Assembly: GCA_034509735.1 (NCBI GenBank)
Contig: JACGWO010000003.1
Coordinates: forward strand, 37,098,466-37,162,465
DNA length: 64,000 bases
Reading direction: 5' to 3'
From: Sesamum alatum
Taxonomy: Eukaryota > Streptophyta > Magnoliopsida > Lamiales > Pedaliaceae
How positions within the stretch are numbered: position 1 is the first letter of the stretch; each line of letters begins with the position of its first letter. Position numbers and translations under genes: made by a program. The notes below the pieces were generated by a model. That model did not search any database, was not told the origin of the DNA, and was given only the letters and a program-made list of their open reading frames with translations. Below, piece by piece: positions 23,016 to 34,559 of this stretch.

Positions 23016-23458
23016 CACTACAAGAAAATATGATATTAGTGACAAAATATGAAATGACAATTTTAAAGTTGTCACTAAAAATATATATTAAGTGACAACA
23101 CTTTTTATCTTGTCACTATATAATTATTAGTGACAAAATTGTGCATAAAGTTGTCACTAAATACAATTAGTGACTTATCTATAGTGACAACTTATTGACA
23201 ACACAATATAGTGATATCAATTATTTATTGTCACTGGGTTGTCACTTTACATGAGTCACTAATTGTATTTAATGACAGCTTTGTGCACATCTTTTTGTCA
23301 CTAATAACAATTTTTACATAAAAATAGTAATTATTAAAATCATAAAATTCATTATTGTGACAAAATAAACATTCTTGTCACTAAATATATATAATTAGTG
23401 ACACTATTAAAATTATCACTTGATTTTTTTGTCGCTAATCTTCTATTTTTTTGTAGTG
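23016..23458. mobile_element. CACTA-type MITE with 3-bp target duplication
   Basis: It starts CACTACAAGAAAATATG and ends CTATTTTTTTGTAGTG, the hallmark ends of CACTA (En/Spm) elements. The flanks are AGG at 23013-23015 and 23459-23461, the expected 3-bp duplication. The 443-bp body is a series of inverted TAGTGACAA / TTGTCACTA motifs, like the subterminal repeats bound by CACTA transposases. No ORF, so non-autonomous. Confidence 0.9.
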
Positions 23459-24171
23459 AGGGGTAGGTTTTTATCCAGGGCTGTGACGCAGGTTCATGGG
23501 GTTTTGTTAAAATAAAAAGGGACGGGTCTCGAATTCATCTCAAAATAATTGTATGTTTTTTTTTTATTTAGAACTGTCGATATATTTTCGAAAGAGAAAT
23601 TGAAATTCTAATCTCTCAAATTCTTGAATTTGGTCTAAATAAGAGCTGTAATTTCACTTACCAAAAATATATAAACTGCATTATGGGTTTTTCTTTTCCC
23701 CTCTATTCCTGAGTCTCTGTATCTTATTTAAAAAATGCAATTTTGATTTTATAATTATAGAGATGGAATTTTCAGTCGTCTTCGATTTTGATGTTGCAAT
23801 TGAAACTATAATTAGAAGGAAAAACAAAAAACAATATTTTGTCCAAATGCTAAAGTAAAATACTAATTTTTTTTATAAGGAGTAAAATACTGAATTCACC
23901 AAAAATTAGCACATATTTGGCATATAAACCCTTTAAATTTGGAATTTTTAATTTTTCGACCAGTTTCACTTATGTAGTATTTTTACCTAGTGGCATTTGA
24001 ATTAAATGTACCACTTTCTATAGTTGTAGGACTAAAGTTGTATTTTTCATTATGTTCCTCACGCCACGTTAACAAAAGTAGTTGAAAAAAAAAAAAAGCC
24101 AAAATTAACCAAGCTACGTGCCATTTTAGCTTTTTCCACGAGATATGGGTTAAATGTGACATTGTTTTTAA

Positions 24172-24458
24172 GGGTAAAATTATATTGACACCCCTTGAGG
24201 TTAGGCTAATTACACAAACATCTCTTGTCTTTTGTGAAATTACAGTTACACCCCACGAGGGGTGTTAGTGTAATATCTTTCAAGGGGTATTAGTGTAAGT
24301 TTTGTATTTGAATAGGGGTGTAGTTGTAATACAATTACAATCTAAGGGGGTGTAGCTGTAATTTTGCAAAAGATAGGGGGTATAGCTGTAATTTTGCAAA
24401 AGATGGGGAGTGTTTGTGTAACTGGGCCTAACCTCAAGGGGTGTCACTATAATTTATC
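24172..24458. mobile_element. 287-bp foldback MITE
   Basis: Left GACACCCCTTGAGGTTAGGC and right GCCTAACCTCAAGGGGTGTC are near-exact complements. The arms continue with ACACAAACA and ATCTTTTGC-type blocks for about 85 bp. Internal tandem variants of GGGTGTAGCTGTAATTTTGC occur near 24345-24400. Flanking TTTTTAA on both sides may be the duplication but is low complexity. Confidence 0.75.
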
Positions 24459-25200
24459 ATTTTTTAAATTGCTCAATTGTAATTTTTAAATACAACAGGA
24501 CTGAAAGTGTCACCCTCTATAATAAGTGTAATAAAATTGCACTTTCACACACACAGATATATATAGACATATATACATACATATCTTCAAGCATATGTTA
24601 GTTGAGAGAAACAGACTTCTCGTTTAAAAGAAAAGGTGATGTCAATTTAATCATCAATCACGTATACCATATATTTTTCATCTGCACGAAACAGTTATAA
24701 AATTCAGTAGAAAAATTAGAAGCAGATCATGAATCAGCAGTTCGAATATTAGAAATGTTGCATCTATTAATATTAATGCATTTTTTAAGATACCGTCTAG
24801 CATGTTATATATAAGATATACAAGCTTATAAGATCTTTCAAATAAATTTGGCCAAATGCCCTCGAAAACAGGTTGGGACAAGAATTTTCTATTGAACAGA
24901 AACAGTGTTGTATTGATTAATGACTCTCATACATAATTATATACAAACACTATATGATCACTAGAGTAGAGCAATAACAGTAACAAGTAATTAACATCCA
25001 TTAATCTTAATTAATGCTGTGTTCACATATGGTTAGAGGGTTTTGAGGTAATTAACCTATTGCATGTATGCAGTAGAAGAAGCATCTTGCAAGAAGGAAA
25101 TCAGGTAAAAATACATGTAATGATAAATTAGTTTACTTTTGGAAGAATTAGGACGGAAGTTTACCTTTGATGGAAGGAATTAATGAAAATAATGATGATG
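24459..25200. other. region downstream of MIR166
   Basis: No protein-coding exon was seen. On the minus strand a donor-like AAAGGTAAAC near 25165 and an acceptor-like CTTCTTGCAAG near 25090 could mark an intron in the MIR166 primary transcript. This is unproven. Confidence 0.3.
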
Positions 25201-25233
25201 ATGATGAAGAGTGTTGTTTGGGAGAGAATTATA

Positions 25234-25346
25234 GAAATGAAGGCATGAGGAATGAAGCCTGGTCCGAGACCATTCCAATTACCATACATGCATGGAGCTG
25301 GAGGAAATGATCTTGGAACAGCCTCCATTCCAAACGCCCCCTTTCT
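25234..25346 (-). ncRNA. MIR166: MIR166 precursor hairpin
   Basis: On the minus strand the 21-nt block at 25247-25267 begins TCGGACCAGGCTTCATTCC, the canonical miR166 sequence, here ending CTC as in some reported miR166 variants. The opposing arm at 25311-25331 (starts GGAATGGAGGCTG) pairs with it with about three mismatches and one wobble, leaving 2-nt 3' overhangs as Dicer products require. The loop is about 43 nt, and the stem continues below the duplex. Known miR166 targets are HD-ZIP III transcripts controlling leaf polarity, meristem and vasculature. A TATA-like box and a CT/GA tract lie just upstream. An 88-codon open frame across this site is only the hairpin read as protein. Confidence 0.95.
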
Positions 25347-25353
25347 TCTTTCT

Positions 25354-25356
<3 letters not shown>

Positions 25357-25390
<34 letters not shown>
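25357..25390. repeat. CT/GA microsatellite upstream of the MIR166 hairpin
   Basis: About 17 CT units on the plus strand (GA on the MIR166 sense strand). They lie between the TATA-like box and the hairpin, so they are probably at or near the transcription start. Confidence 0.85.
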
Positions 25391-25393
<3 letters not shown>

Positions 25394-25396
25394 GAA

Positions 25397-25406
25397 ATAT
25401 ATTATA
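25397..25406 (-). promoter_or_regulatory. MIR166: TATA-like box of MIR166
   Basis: The minus strand reads CCATATAATATATTTC about 65-75 bp upstream of the 5' arm of the hairpin. Pol II promoters of plant MIR genes usually have a TATA box, and the spacing fits a short leader. Confidence 0.4.
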
Positions 25407-25429
25407 TGGATTATGATCATTGAACAATC

Positions 25430-26574
25430 AAAGGGTAGAATATAAGGGAAAGCTGCAAAGGCACTCAGTTTAATTCACAATTGATAGGGAAAATACATTG
25501 AATAAGCTAAAAAGACCAAAATGCCCTCAAGAAAATAAGAAAATATCCAAATGCTCTGAAGTTCCGCGTGTTTTTAACGGGTCGGGTCGCACTCGGCCTG
25601 CCTAACCCGCCGACCCAATTGGATACCCATTGATTTGGCACTCATCCGACGATTGCCTTACCTAGATAGTCCATTTGACAAGTATGCATTTATGACAATC
25701 AAATCGCACCCCGTAGAGAGATTGCATAGTGCGACCTCTTATAACCTCGAATCCTTAAACTGAATTGAGTTTTCAGAATTTTAGCTAAAGGTCACTTCAA
25801 TCAACCTAATGACTTATGAGTGCAAACTAACCATTACTAGTTCAATTCGAGATACTCGTTAGACCCATACTACAAATTATCGCCAAGTCATCACCCTATC
25901 AGCTAGAAAGTCAGTTCTAGATCGCAGAAGACCTCGACCCGGATCAAAATTCTTGATCAAAGTAACTAGTGGTAGTGTTTGGAGATGTAAAATGAAGAAA
26001 AAGGTGGGATTAGTTTGAGACAAGGAGAGATGGGGTCCATGTGGAAGCACATGGCAGAAGACAGGTCATTTTTGTGCGTAAAATAATGAAAAGCTGGTCT
26101 GGTTTTGGAGTGTTGGTGTTGTCTTGTTCTCAAACATTGAGGAACTGTGTGTGCTGCACACAATGTATGTAATTGTACCACTGTGGAAAGAATTAGCATA
26201 TGTTTGTGCACTGAAGATAAGGAGGAACCAAGAAAGCGATATGGGCTTCTGCCCGCCCTTCTTTATTTTTACCATACAACCCTAACAAGAAAGGGAATAT
26301 TAATTGGGCAAATTATATTTTGCTATTTGAACTATATTTGCCGTTACACTTTGTCGTCTAAAGTGAAATTTGCAAGTTATTATGTATGATCGTTTTTTGA
26401 TTGATTTTTTTTTTACTGAAAAAATATCGCATGCACGTGTGATATTTGAGGGCAAGTTTTTTCTTCGGATCCACATGTGCACTACGTGTGATGTTTTCTT
26501 GGCATAAAAATAGACTTGAAAGCGGTCATATATGGTAACTTGCATATTTTATAAAATTAATATGATAAATTGAC

Positions 26575-26609
<35 letters not shown>

Positions 26610-26755
26610 TTGTAAAGTGTGAAAACGTCATAACTTGGATGGCAAAATATAAATTACCCGTTTAATTTACTCCAACTTTGCTGGTTCTTATGGTGGATTT
26701 ATATTAATAATATGATGGAAAAACATAAATTACCCATATATATATTTTGAATAAT
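25430..26755. other. intergenic region upstream of MIR166
   Basis: It includes a GC-richer stretch (about 25570-25700 and 25960-26270) with open frames on both strands but no recognisable protein. A short perfect hairpin, CCATGTGGAAGCACATGG, lies near 26037-26054. A TA run followed by GA repeats is at about 26574-26607. It may contain distal MIR166 promoter elements, which cannot be told from sequence alone. Confidence 0.4.
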
Positions 26756-26759
26756 ATTT

Positions 26760-26996
26760 TGAAGGGAAGCGATGAACTATTATTTATTTCAAATAAATTG
26801 ATTATAATCATTCATATCGAAGATCTTATATCTAATAACTTACTAACAACTATAACAATTTATGTCAATCACCTACTATAAAGTGGAATTACACTTACTA
26901 TTAAGTAAAACAACATCCCACGCCGGCGGGACTTGAACCTATAACCTTACAAGTCATGGTACCTCAACTTCGTCAATTGAACTAGACTTCATTGAC
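26760..26996 (-). mobile_element. tRNA-derived SINE-like element
   Basis: On the minus strand, AGTCTAGTTCAATTGACG resembles a pol III A box, and ATAGGTTCAAGTCCCGCC about 40 nt later contains a B box (GGTTCAAGTCC). A GGCGTGGGATGTTGTTTTAC tail follows, reminiscent of plant SINE bodies. The spacing and order fit a tRNA-like head. The 3' end is not defined and no target duplication was established. Confidence 0.5.
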
Positions 26997-27010
26997 ATAT
27001 AATATATATA

Positions 27011-27439
27011 GGGTAAATTACATTTACCTCCCTTGAGGTTTGGCATAATTACAAATACCCCCTCGTTGTTTGAAAAATTACAAATACCCTCCTGAGGTTT
27101 GTGACCGTCTAACAAATAACCCATTTTCATCAATTTTTATGGGTGAACTGACCAAAATGCCTTTATGCACTGAATTATTTTTTATTTAATTTTTAAAATT
27201 TTTTGGACTACAATGCGCTAGAAGAGGTTTTTTAAATTTTTTTACACATAGGAGGAATAATGCAATTTGACTCGGGTGATTTTTCTACAATTTTAATAAA
27301 AAATTCAAGGGCAAAATGATCAATTTCAGGCATTTGGTTAAAAATTACAAACCTCATGGAGATATTTATAATTTTTTAAATAACGAAATGATATTTGTAA
27401 TTATATCAAATCTCAGGAGAGGTAGATGTAATTTACTTC
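27011..27439. mobile_element. 429-bp foldback MITE, well-preserved family member
   Basis: The left arm reads GGGTAAATTACATTTACCTC then GAGGTTTGGCATAATTAC and CTCGTTGTTTGAAAAATTAC. The right arm is its complement with few changes for about 95 bp. The flanks TATATATA and TATACATA match at 7 of 8 positions but are low complexity. The core includes AATGCAATTTGACTC and TTTTTATGGGTGAACTGACC, shared with 53851 and 58028. Confidence 0.82.
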
Positions 27440-27449
27440 TATACATATA

Positions 27450-29990
27450 CACTCAAGAAAAAGTGTTTATTAATGGCAAAGTAATTGAAACTTGGCAAGA
27501 ATTTGGACGACTTTCTTTTGCATAGAATTTGTGGGTGTTGAGTTGCGTGAATTTCGAAATATTACAATCATTTATTGTGTATGATTTCTCTGTATTGTGT
27601 AAAGACCTATTGAATATCCGGCGTCCGTTCTAAGGACAATTTCATGCTCTGCCCACATAAGCAGTAATCCATAAGAAGCATTATAGATTAAAAAATGATA
27701 ACATTATTACATGACTTAACTGTCTTTTATTGAGTATTCATATGCATAGCATCTAGCGCCCCTTTCTATTTGAGTTTTCCCAAATTTCAGTAAATATTGT
27801 ATTTAGTGCACAATATATCAGGTAGTTTAATGATTGACACATATTTTATTTTTTAAAATTAAAAGATATGTGATGTGACAATTATCTCAAGACTCGGGCA
27901 TAGCATGGATTTGACCAGTATCACTAACCGAAGCATGGTATATATCAACATCCATCATACATACGACCATGTATTCTTTGCACGCAAAAGTTTGAACATC
28001 TGTCCACACTTCTCGTGCAGAAAATACATTGTCGTACATGTTTGCTTGATTTTACCTGCACCAGATACAATTTTTTCTATAAACATTTGTCCAAAACAAA
28101 CTCATATAATTAGGAAGAAGGGGCTCTATATATAGTTAAGTGGTTGTCAAATCCAATCCATCATAATAGAGTTAGATCCTCGCACCTTTAACTTTATTTT
28201 TCCTCTCATCACACTTGGTCCCTATAACGTTTCTAGTCCCACTTTCTATCTATACTTGTTTCGACTTGTTCGCGCGAATGCCCCACACTTGATTAATTGG
28301 GAAGAAGAAAAGAAAAGTAATTGGAAAGTAGTATACTAAAATGATTTTGACAAATCGTGTCCCCTGTATTGGAAGATCTTCTACGTCCCACTTAATTATT
28401 TCAATGGCACAAAATTACATGAAATGGAACTAAAAAATATAGAGATATGGTGCAACCTGCGATAATTGTTTCGGACATAGTTTGTAATGGAACTCAATGC
28501 TTTTGGAATATATATGACAAGTTGAGAATCAAATACAAGTGGTAATAATTACTGCCATTGCCAAAACAGTAACAATTCCCACCTCCATTTTGCATCTTTG
28601 TCTTTTCCTCTTGGAAAATTATCGAGTACCTTATTCCTTGTCTGATCCCTTTCTGTTTCTGCTGTCGTATAACTATCACTCAAATAACTTTCATTTCCTG
28701 ATATTTCTTTTTTTGTTATTAAACTATAGTTTTATTTAAAAGTTAAAGCTGGTAGAGAGAAAAATTCTTTAATATCTAAGTATTTTTTATACATCCTACC
28801 ACATACTGTCAGTATTTCATTTTTATTACTTAGCACGAGAGGCTTTTTTTAATTCAGGTTCAAAAGTTTTTCGTGGTTTGACATTAATATCATGTTAAAA
28901 GTTTAAGTTGTCAGATAGGAAAATTATTTAGCATGCAATATTTCTAACATTTATATATTTTAATCTTAGCAGAAATATTATGAATTAGGTCGAATGGTAT
29001 ATTTTATTAATACATGTGACACAGTCAATTGGTTTTAAATTTTAAACCTAATTGTTATTTAATCAAATAAGAAAATTTTAAAAAATATAAGGAAGTTATG
29101 AGAAAATTTTGAAAAAAGAGAGTAAGAGAGGAAAAAGTGATGTGGAAGTAAAGAAGAGTTTGAGGCGAAACAGGGATAGCAATACCTGTTGCAAGCATCA
29201 CATCAGGAATTGAGAAGTATATGGAATGATGCCATTGTTAATGATTCCAGGCAGGAAATGAGAAACATGCACATTTTCAACATGACAGTAGAGTTCAATT
29301 TACAGAAGAATGCTACCTGATAAAAGACTGTGAGCTACAAGGCAACCTCTATTTTACTTTGACAAGATTTGAAGCAAGCCAGAGGACCATGACTAATACG
29401 AAACGGGCGAACGAACGGCTAAATAAGAGCAGGAAATGTAGGAATGAAGGATGCTTATAAAACTGGTTAACATGAAAGGTATAAAGAAGTACGATGGAAG
29501 ATTTATGGAATCTGCAATGATCTCAAACATACAATCATGGTTGGATTTATGGAACGCCAATATAAGGTCATTATTGAAGTATCATGCTGAGAAGATATGG
29601 AGACAAATGGCTATCCAGCAAGGATGAACAAATATAAACAATTAAACTGATCTGCACAGCCAAGTGTAGAATTCAAGAGTCGCGTGGATCAGAGCGAAGA
29701 ATGGAGCTACTTTTTTAAATTATAACAATGGCGAAACTCCAACTTGAAGATAGCTTATCTTGTGAGATTAAGTAAACGATTCCAAACCATGCCGTCCTGA
29801 TTTAGGCAGCAATCGGAGAATCCTGCAGACAAAGTGCAACAAAAATGACAGAGAAGGGTGAAATTAGAAGTCAACAGCAAGTTGAAAATTGCTAATGAAG
29901 GACCCCTTGAAACTAAAGGTGCACAAACAGCAAGTCTGGTCCGGGTAGGGTAATACCCGCCCATTATCGGGCCTATCACAAAGTTTCTAT
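27450..29990. other. intergenic region, no gene recognised
   Basis: The left part is AT-rich. From about 29130 to 29990 the sequence is less AT-rich and purine-rich, and it seems to resume after the hAT element (31000-31620). It has no long frame and no recognisable protein. It could be non-coding transcript or downstream sequence of the BPA1-like gene. Confidence 0.4.
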
Positions 29991-29998
29991 ATGAGAAC

Positions 29999-30987
29999 TA
30001 GGCTCGGCAATGGACGGGCATTACCTACCCAGACCCAATATATACCCATAGTTATTATTTATAGAGCCTACCCATACAATACCCGTTGGGTATTATCCAT
30101 GTTATATCCACAATAATTAGGTCCAATCTAGGTCTTACCTATGTTAAAATGAAGGGATAAATGCAATTTACCCCCCTGTGATATAAGAAATGAACAAAAA
30201 AACTCCTGTGAAAAAATAATTAGCAAATTACCTCCCTGTATTTGAGAAATGAGACAAATTACCCCCCTATTAAGGGAAAACACAGGGGGGTAATTTGCTT
30301 CATTTTAAGATCACAGGGGGTAATTTGCTAATTATATTTTCCCAGGGGGAGTTTGCTTATTTCTTATATCACATGAGGGTAAATTACATTTATCCCTAAA
30401 ATGAATGAAGCATTACACATATTCTTTTTATAATGATATCACCAGAACATATTACTAAATTAATTTAATAAAAATATATCATGACTTGCAATCGATAAAA
30501 TAAATTAAAAGTTATTCAATATTTTAACACGTGCAATCATGATCTTGACTTTCCTCAAATATTAGACTGTTACTAATCAATTACAAAGTCTACATAGATT
30601 TGAGATATGAATAGAAGAAAAACATATGTATGAAAATCGTATTTTAACTTTGAAATAATATTTTTTATCGATTTGAAATTGCGTTCAACTTTAATTTAAT
30701 GAGGCTTTTACAATTCAAATTCATACAAATCTTATCGATTTCATATGTTAGTCAAGCTTAACTAATTTTACATGACAAGTAAATCGAGTCGATTGATGTA
30801 TAAAAATTTACAAGTTCCATGAATTTTTAGATTTTACCCGATCAATACCCAAACCCACGGGTCTTTTAGGGTCTAGACCCTACCCATACCCAAAATACTT
30901 ATTTCAATGGGTATGGGTCCGTTTCTAGGTCCAATATAAAACTATTGGGTTTGGGTCTGGGTATTACCCGCCCATTGACAGGTGCTA
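29999..30987. mobile_element. non-autonomous hAT element with 8-bp target duplication
   Basis: The left end is TAGGCTCGGCAATGGACGGG; the complement of the right end is TAGCACCTGTCAATGGGCGG. It is flanked by ATGAGAAC (29991-29998) and GTGAGAAC (30988-30995), matching at 7 of 8. Subterminal ACCCATACCC / GGGTATGGGT and GGGTCTGGGT repeats resemble the hAT element at 51723-52808. No transposase ORF. A 243-bp MITE is inserted at 30154-30396. Confidence 0.8.
30154..30396. mobile_element. 243-bp foldback MITE nested in the hAT element, exact 9-bp duplication
   Basis: The ends GGGATAAATGCAATTTAC and GTAAATTACATTTATCCC are inverted copies. It is flanked by an exact TAAAATGAA at 30145-30153 and 30397-30405. 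Both arms and core are built of AATTACCCCC / GGGGGTAATTTGC units. It is related to 6401-6606. The 9-bp duplication points to a Mutator-type transposase. Confidence 0.88.
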
Positions 30988-31632
30988 GTGAGAACATACA
31001 TCACTCCAGCAGAGATTAGCGTTACAATACAACAAGAACACAAGTGATATTTTGTTGAGGACGGAATAAAGATGAAGTAGCAGTCTTGATTAAAAAACCA
31101 AATAAAAAAATCTCAAAATAATATATATATATATATATATATATATTCCAAAAGGTGATTAAAACAGAAACACGAATGAGAAGAATTAATGATAAATATA
31201 TAAGATTATAAGTATTTAAGGCTTTCGAGGAGGGCAATGTCTGGATTCATTGGTAATTTGCAATATTAACTTATAAACCAGGGGATGACGGTTAAGCCAA
31301 ATTTGACACAGGAAAACATTTCCAGTTGTTTGTGTGTAACTGTGTGATTACAGGAGCTTTCTATTTGGAAACAACCCGTGAGATTCTCTATGGAGCCTGA
31401 GACAGAAGTTTCTAGTAAGAAGACCATAAATGCCTCCACCATATGTTTCCCTTTCTTTTCTTTCCCAGGTTATGTACATAACAACCATAAGCAAGAATTA
31501 TATCGACCCAGCTCTAAAATTTTGAATGATGCATTGTTGCACCACAAGTAAAGAGTTGTAATCAACCTAGATGGCAAGACAAGATTACAGATGAAGGTGA
31601 AGGAACAGAAAATCCAACATTCTTAAGTGATA
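30988..31632. other. region downstream of the BPA1-like gene
   Basis: A TA microsatellite lies at about 31119-31146. The rest is moderately AT-rich with no coding frame. Part of it, nearest 31632, is probably the 3' UTR of the BPA1-like gene. Confidence 0.45.
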
Positions 31633-34343
31633 TCAGTTTAAGGATCTTATAGTATCACCAAAGCTGTCTAATCCTGTTTCCTTCATTCCTTGCAAATACT
31701 GCACAGCAAACTTCATAAAGAATGATACAAAAAGGGATAGATATGCACCTTAGCCACCAAGTTTGAAAATGCCAAATTCCATTTTTCTCTAGTTTTCACA
31801 CCAGCTGCCTGCCCAGCTTTCGCCACCTTGTTGAAAGCATCATTCAGCCAAGCTGTTCCAGTTGCCACATACCTGATATAGGTATACATTTAGCCAGTTT
31901 TTCTTCATTGCAAGGAATATACAAGCGCAAGAACTTTTCAACCAATCACCAGAAAACCAGAATAAACAACCAAATATGGCAGTTAATAAACCAAACAGTC
32001 CACGAAACAAGTACTGTTCAACACTTTTCCTCTTTCTACAAATTCAACGAGTAAACACGAGCATTGTTGCATAAACATGGGTCATTTGTTCAACTTGCCA
32101 ACTGTAAACAACTACTCAAGTTTGAGTTAAACACAGTTCAGGTTCCTTTATGCATGTTCAATGTAACATTTTAATAGACGGACATAAAGTAAAGACTAAA
32201 AGCCACACAGAAGTCTGATATCAGCCTGCAGTCCCTTATGTTTACGTGATACCAGAATTGTTGTCCAAGTGTCATAAAATTCTATGTATTGTTTCAGGCA
32301 AAAAAAACAAATGGGAAAACATCAAATGATACTGGTTAGAATTTTCAGACCTGCTAGATTTGACAGCTGTTCCAGTATCATTTAATTTCCTCTCTGCAGC
32401 CATAAGAGCTGACATGGTTTTATCTGACACTTGAAATCTTTGATCCACAGATTTCACTTTCTCATTTACAGCTGAAATTCCACCAGTAAGTTTTTCTGTC
32501 AGCCGAACTCTCTGATCGAAGGAAATTACTCTAGCAGATGCATTGGCTGTCAACCTATGCTTTTCATCAAATGCTTTGGCCTTGTTCACAGCATCTTGTT
32601 TAATAGCTGAACCTTTTGCAAGCACACTTGACACAACATCTTGGGCTTTACTGAGATACACTCTCCCATTATTTGGACTCATCTTTCCCTGCTAACTCAA
32701 AGGAGGAATTTCAATAATATCAGAATCAAATTGAACCAACTAAACTATAGAAATAGAAAGTTGAATAAAACTTCCATCATTCGCTCAATACAGAATACTA
32801 GGAATGACATATTTTTTTTATTGGAGATCGTTCCATTCCGCTAATAAACAACAGGAAGCGATCTCCTGGGATCCAACTTTTCACACAAAAATGATAGCTG
32901 GATTGCTATTTACAAGACACATGCATAGTTTATTACCTCAGCAACTGGAGAAGAATTCTCCTGTGACATGCTTACAGCGTTGTCAACAATCCTTACTTCC
33001 TGAACACATCAGACATATCATTAGCCTAAATGATATCCTCGAGAAGACTATAAAAATTGTATATTGCAGTATTTACCCGAATCTCAGGTTGTGATACGTA
33101 GTTTTCTGCAGGTGCTATGCTAACAACCTGGTCCACTATGGTTGCTCCCTGCAAGACACAATCAGCAAAACTATTTCAACTCTAGAAGCATATAACTTGC
33201 CCTTAAAACAAGTGTAGTCCAGTGCCGTCGTCTATCATGCCATAAGAATTTCAAGAAAAGCAGTGGTCACTGTAACATGCAGAAGGAAGATTGGTTTCCA
33301 GGACAATGAGGGAAAAATAGACTATCGATTGGATAAAAAGCATCTCCAAGACATGGGACAATAGAAACTTCAAGATCAATATGCATGAATGTTAGAATTA
33401 ATAATGAACATTGACTTATTGTCTTCTATCTTATGCATAATACAATTTCTAAAGTATGTGTACAAATTTATCAGTCTGTTACTAGGGAATAATAACTGGT
33501 AATTTATCGTTTTCCATCAACTAAAAGAACTTCTAAAAGTCTAGCCGACTGGACTCTGCATGTTACAGTTAAAGGACAACTTCGAGAATAATATGCCACA
33601 TTGTTCCTGCCACCCAAAACGAAAAAGGGGGAAATACTGTATATAAGGAAGGACACAGATGCATCAGGAGGATATAGAACGCCGATGAATATTTTCAATA
33701 TGCAGCGAGCTTTTCCATCCTTTTATGTTTATATACTGAAGAATAAATGTAGTCTACATAGACGCATATTCATTAATTGGAACAACATCATTTGGAAATA
33801 GCTTTCCCTTTCTTGACTACAGCCGCAGTAAACTTGTTAAAAGTCGTAAGTAGATGGTTTTATATTTATGGTAAGAAATACCTAGACAATTATTAGAGGA
33901 CTGGAGACTATCAAATAAAACAAAAAAAAACAAAAGCGAAAAATGAGGAGATTACCGATAACAATAAGGCGATTTCAAGCGCCTTCGGATCCTTAAACGT
34001 AACAAACGCGGTCCTCGACTCCCCTGGCTCTCTGTACCGCCCCGAAGTAAACAGAAGCCGAAACTTATCAAAATTATTGTTATACTTCAATAAATTGACA
34101 AATTTCCCAAAACAAAGGACTCAAAAACAAAAACAATCTTACCTATGGATCTCAATGTGTTCAATTTCACCGGAAAAAGAAAAGAACTCATGGATTTCTC
34201 TCTCAGTGGCTAGATCCGACACTCGCTTCACCTGTACTGTTCTCGTCTGCTGAAAAAACATCAAAATATTACACAAACAAAACAAAATAAAATCAACCGA
34301 ACTCTGAAATAAAATTCCAAGTCAAAATCAAGCTTACCGGCAT
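31633..34343 (-). CDS. BPA1-like: RRM protein, BPA1-like (binding partner of ACD11)
   Basis: Eight coding exons were traced: 34338-34343, 34143-34246 (or 34249), 33956-34031, 33077-33148, 32937-32999, 32351-32688, 31749-31872 and 31633-31698. They join in frame to about 282 residues. The N-terminal half is an RRM (RTVQVKRVSDLATEREIHEF, EIEHIEIHREPGES, TAFVTFKDPKALEIALLLSG). The C-terminal half is helical and Ala/Lys-rich (DEKHRLTANASARV, FDQRVRLTEKLTGG, SVDQRFQVSDKT), with RYVATGTAWLNDAFNKVAKA near the end, as in Arabidopsis BPA1. BPA1 proteins bind ACD11, a ceramide-1-phosphate transfer protein that restrains defence-related cell death. The first coding exon holds only ATGCCG. The acceptor CAGCAG of exon 2 allows a one-residue choice. 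It is known family function, not evidence here, that gives the role. Confidence 0.9.
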
Positions 34344-34537
34344 TGTCGATTAAACTTCCTCTCAGCACTTCAAGTCTCTTCGCGAACTCTCAGCAAAAAG
34401 CACGTACGGGGACACACACACCGTGCATATATGTAAAGCGTATTACTGCAGTAGTTTGGGAGAAAACTCTGACGAGAGAGGAAGAATGTGAAGGTGCAGT
34501 GCAGAAGAATGTTTAGGTTTGAATTCAAAGACTTTCA

Positions 34538-34544
34538 CTTTATA
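34538..34544 (-). promoter_or_regulatory. TATA box of the BPA1-like gene
   Basis: The minus strand reads TTAGGTATAAAGTG about 195 bp upstream of the start codon, a plausible distance for a leader of about 160 nt. Confidence 0.5.
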
Positions 34545-34559
34545 CCTAAAATTTCGGTC

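Noticed and set aside
23016..23458. CRISPR-like array from regularly spaced short repeats
   Set aside because: The motifs alternate in orientation, vary in spacing and lie between CACTA ends in a plant genome. They are transposon subterminal repeats.
25161..25427. 88-codon minus-strand frame with a hydrophobic C-terminus, as a small membrane protein
   Set aside because: It spans the MIR166 hairpin and a GA repeat, starts upstream of the TATA-like box, and has no protein relatives that I recognise. The hairpin explains the sequence.
26066..26389. overlapping frames on both strands as genes
   Set aside because: Neither strand shows family motifs, and openness on both strands suggests chance.
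29755..29979. 74-codon minus-strand frame as a small Cys-rich protein
   Set aside because: It overlaps hAT-like terminal motifs at one end, and its Cys spacing matches no known peptide family.
32641..33094. plus-strand frames within the BPA1-like gene
   Set aside because: They lie antisense to exons and introns that join into a complete RRM protein.
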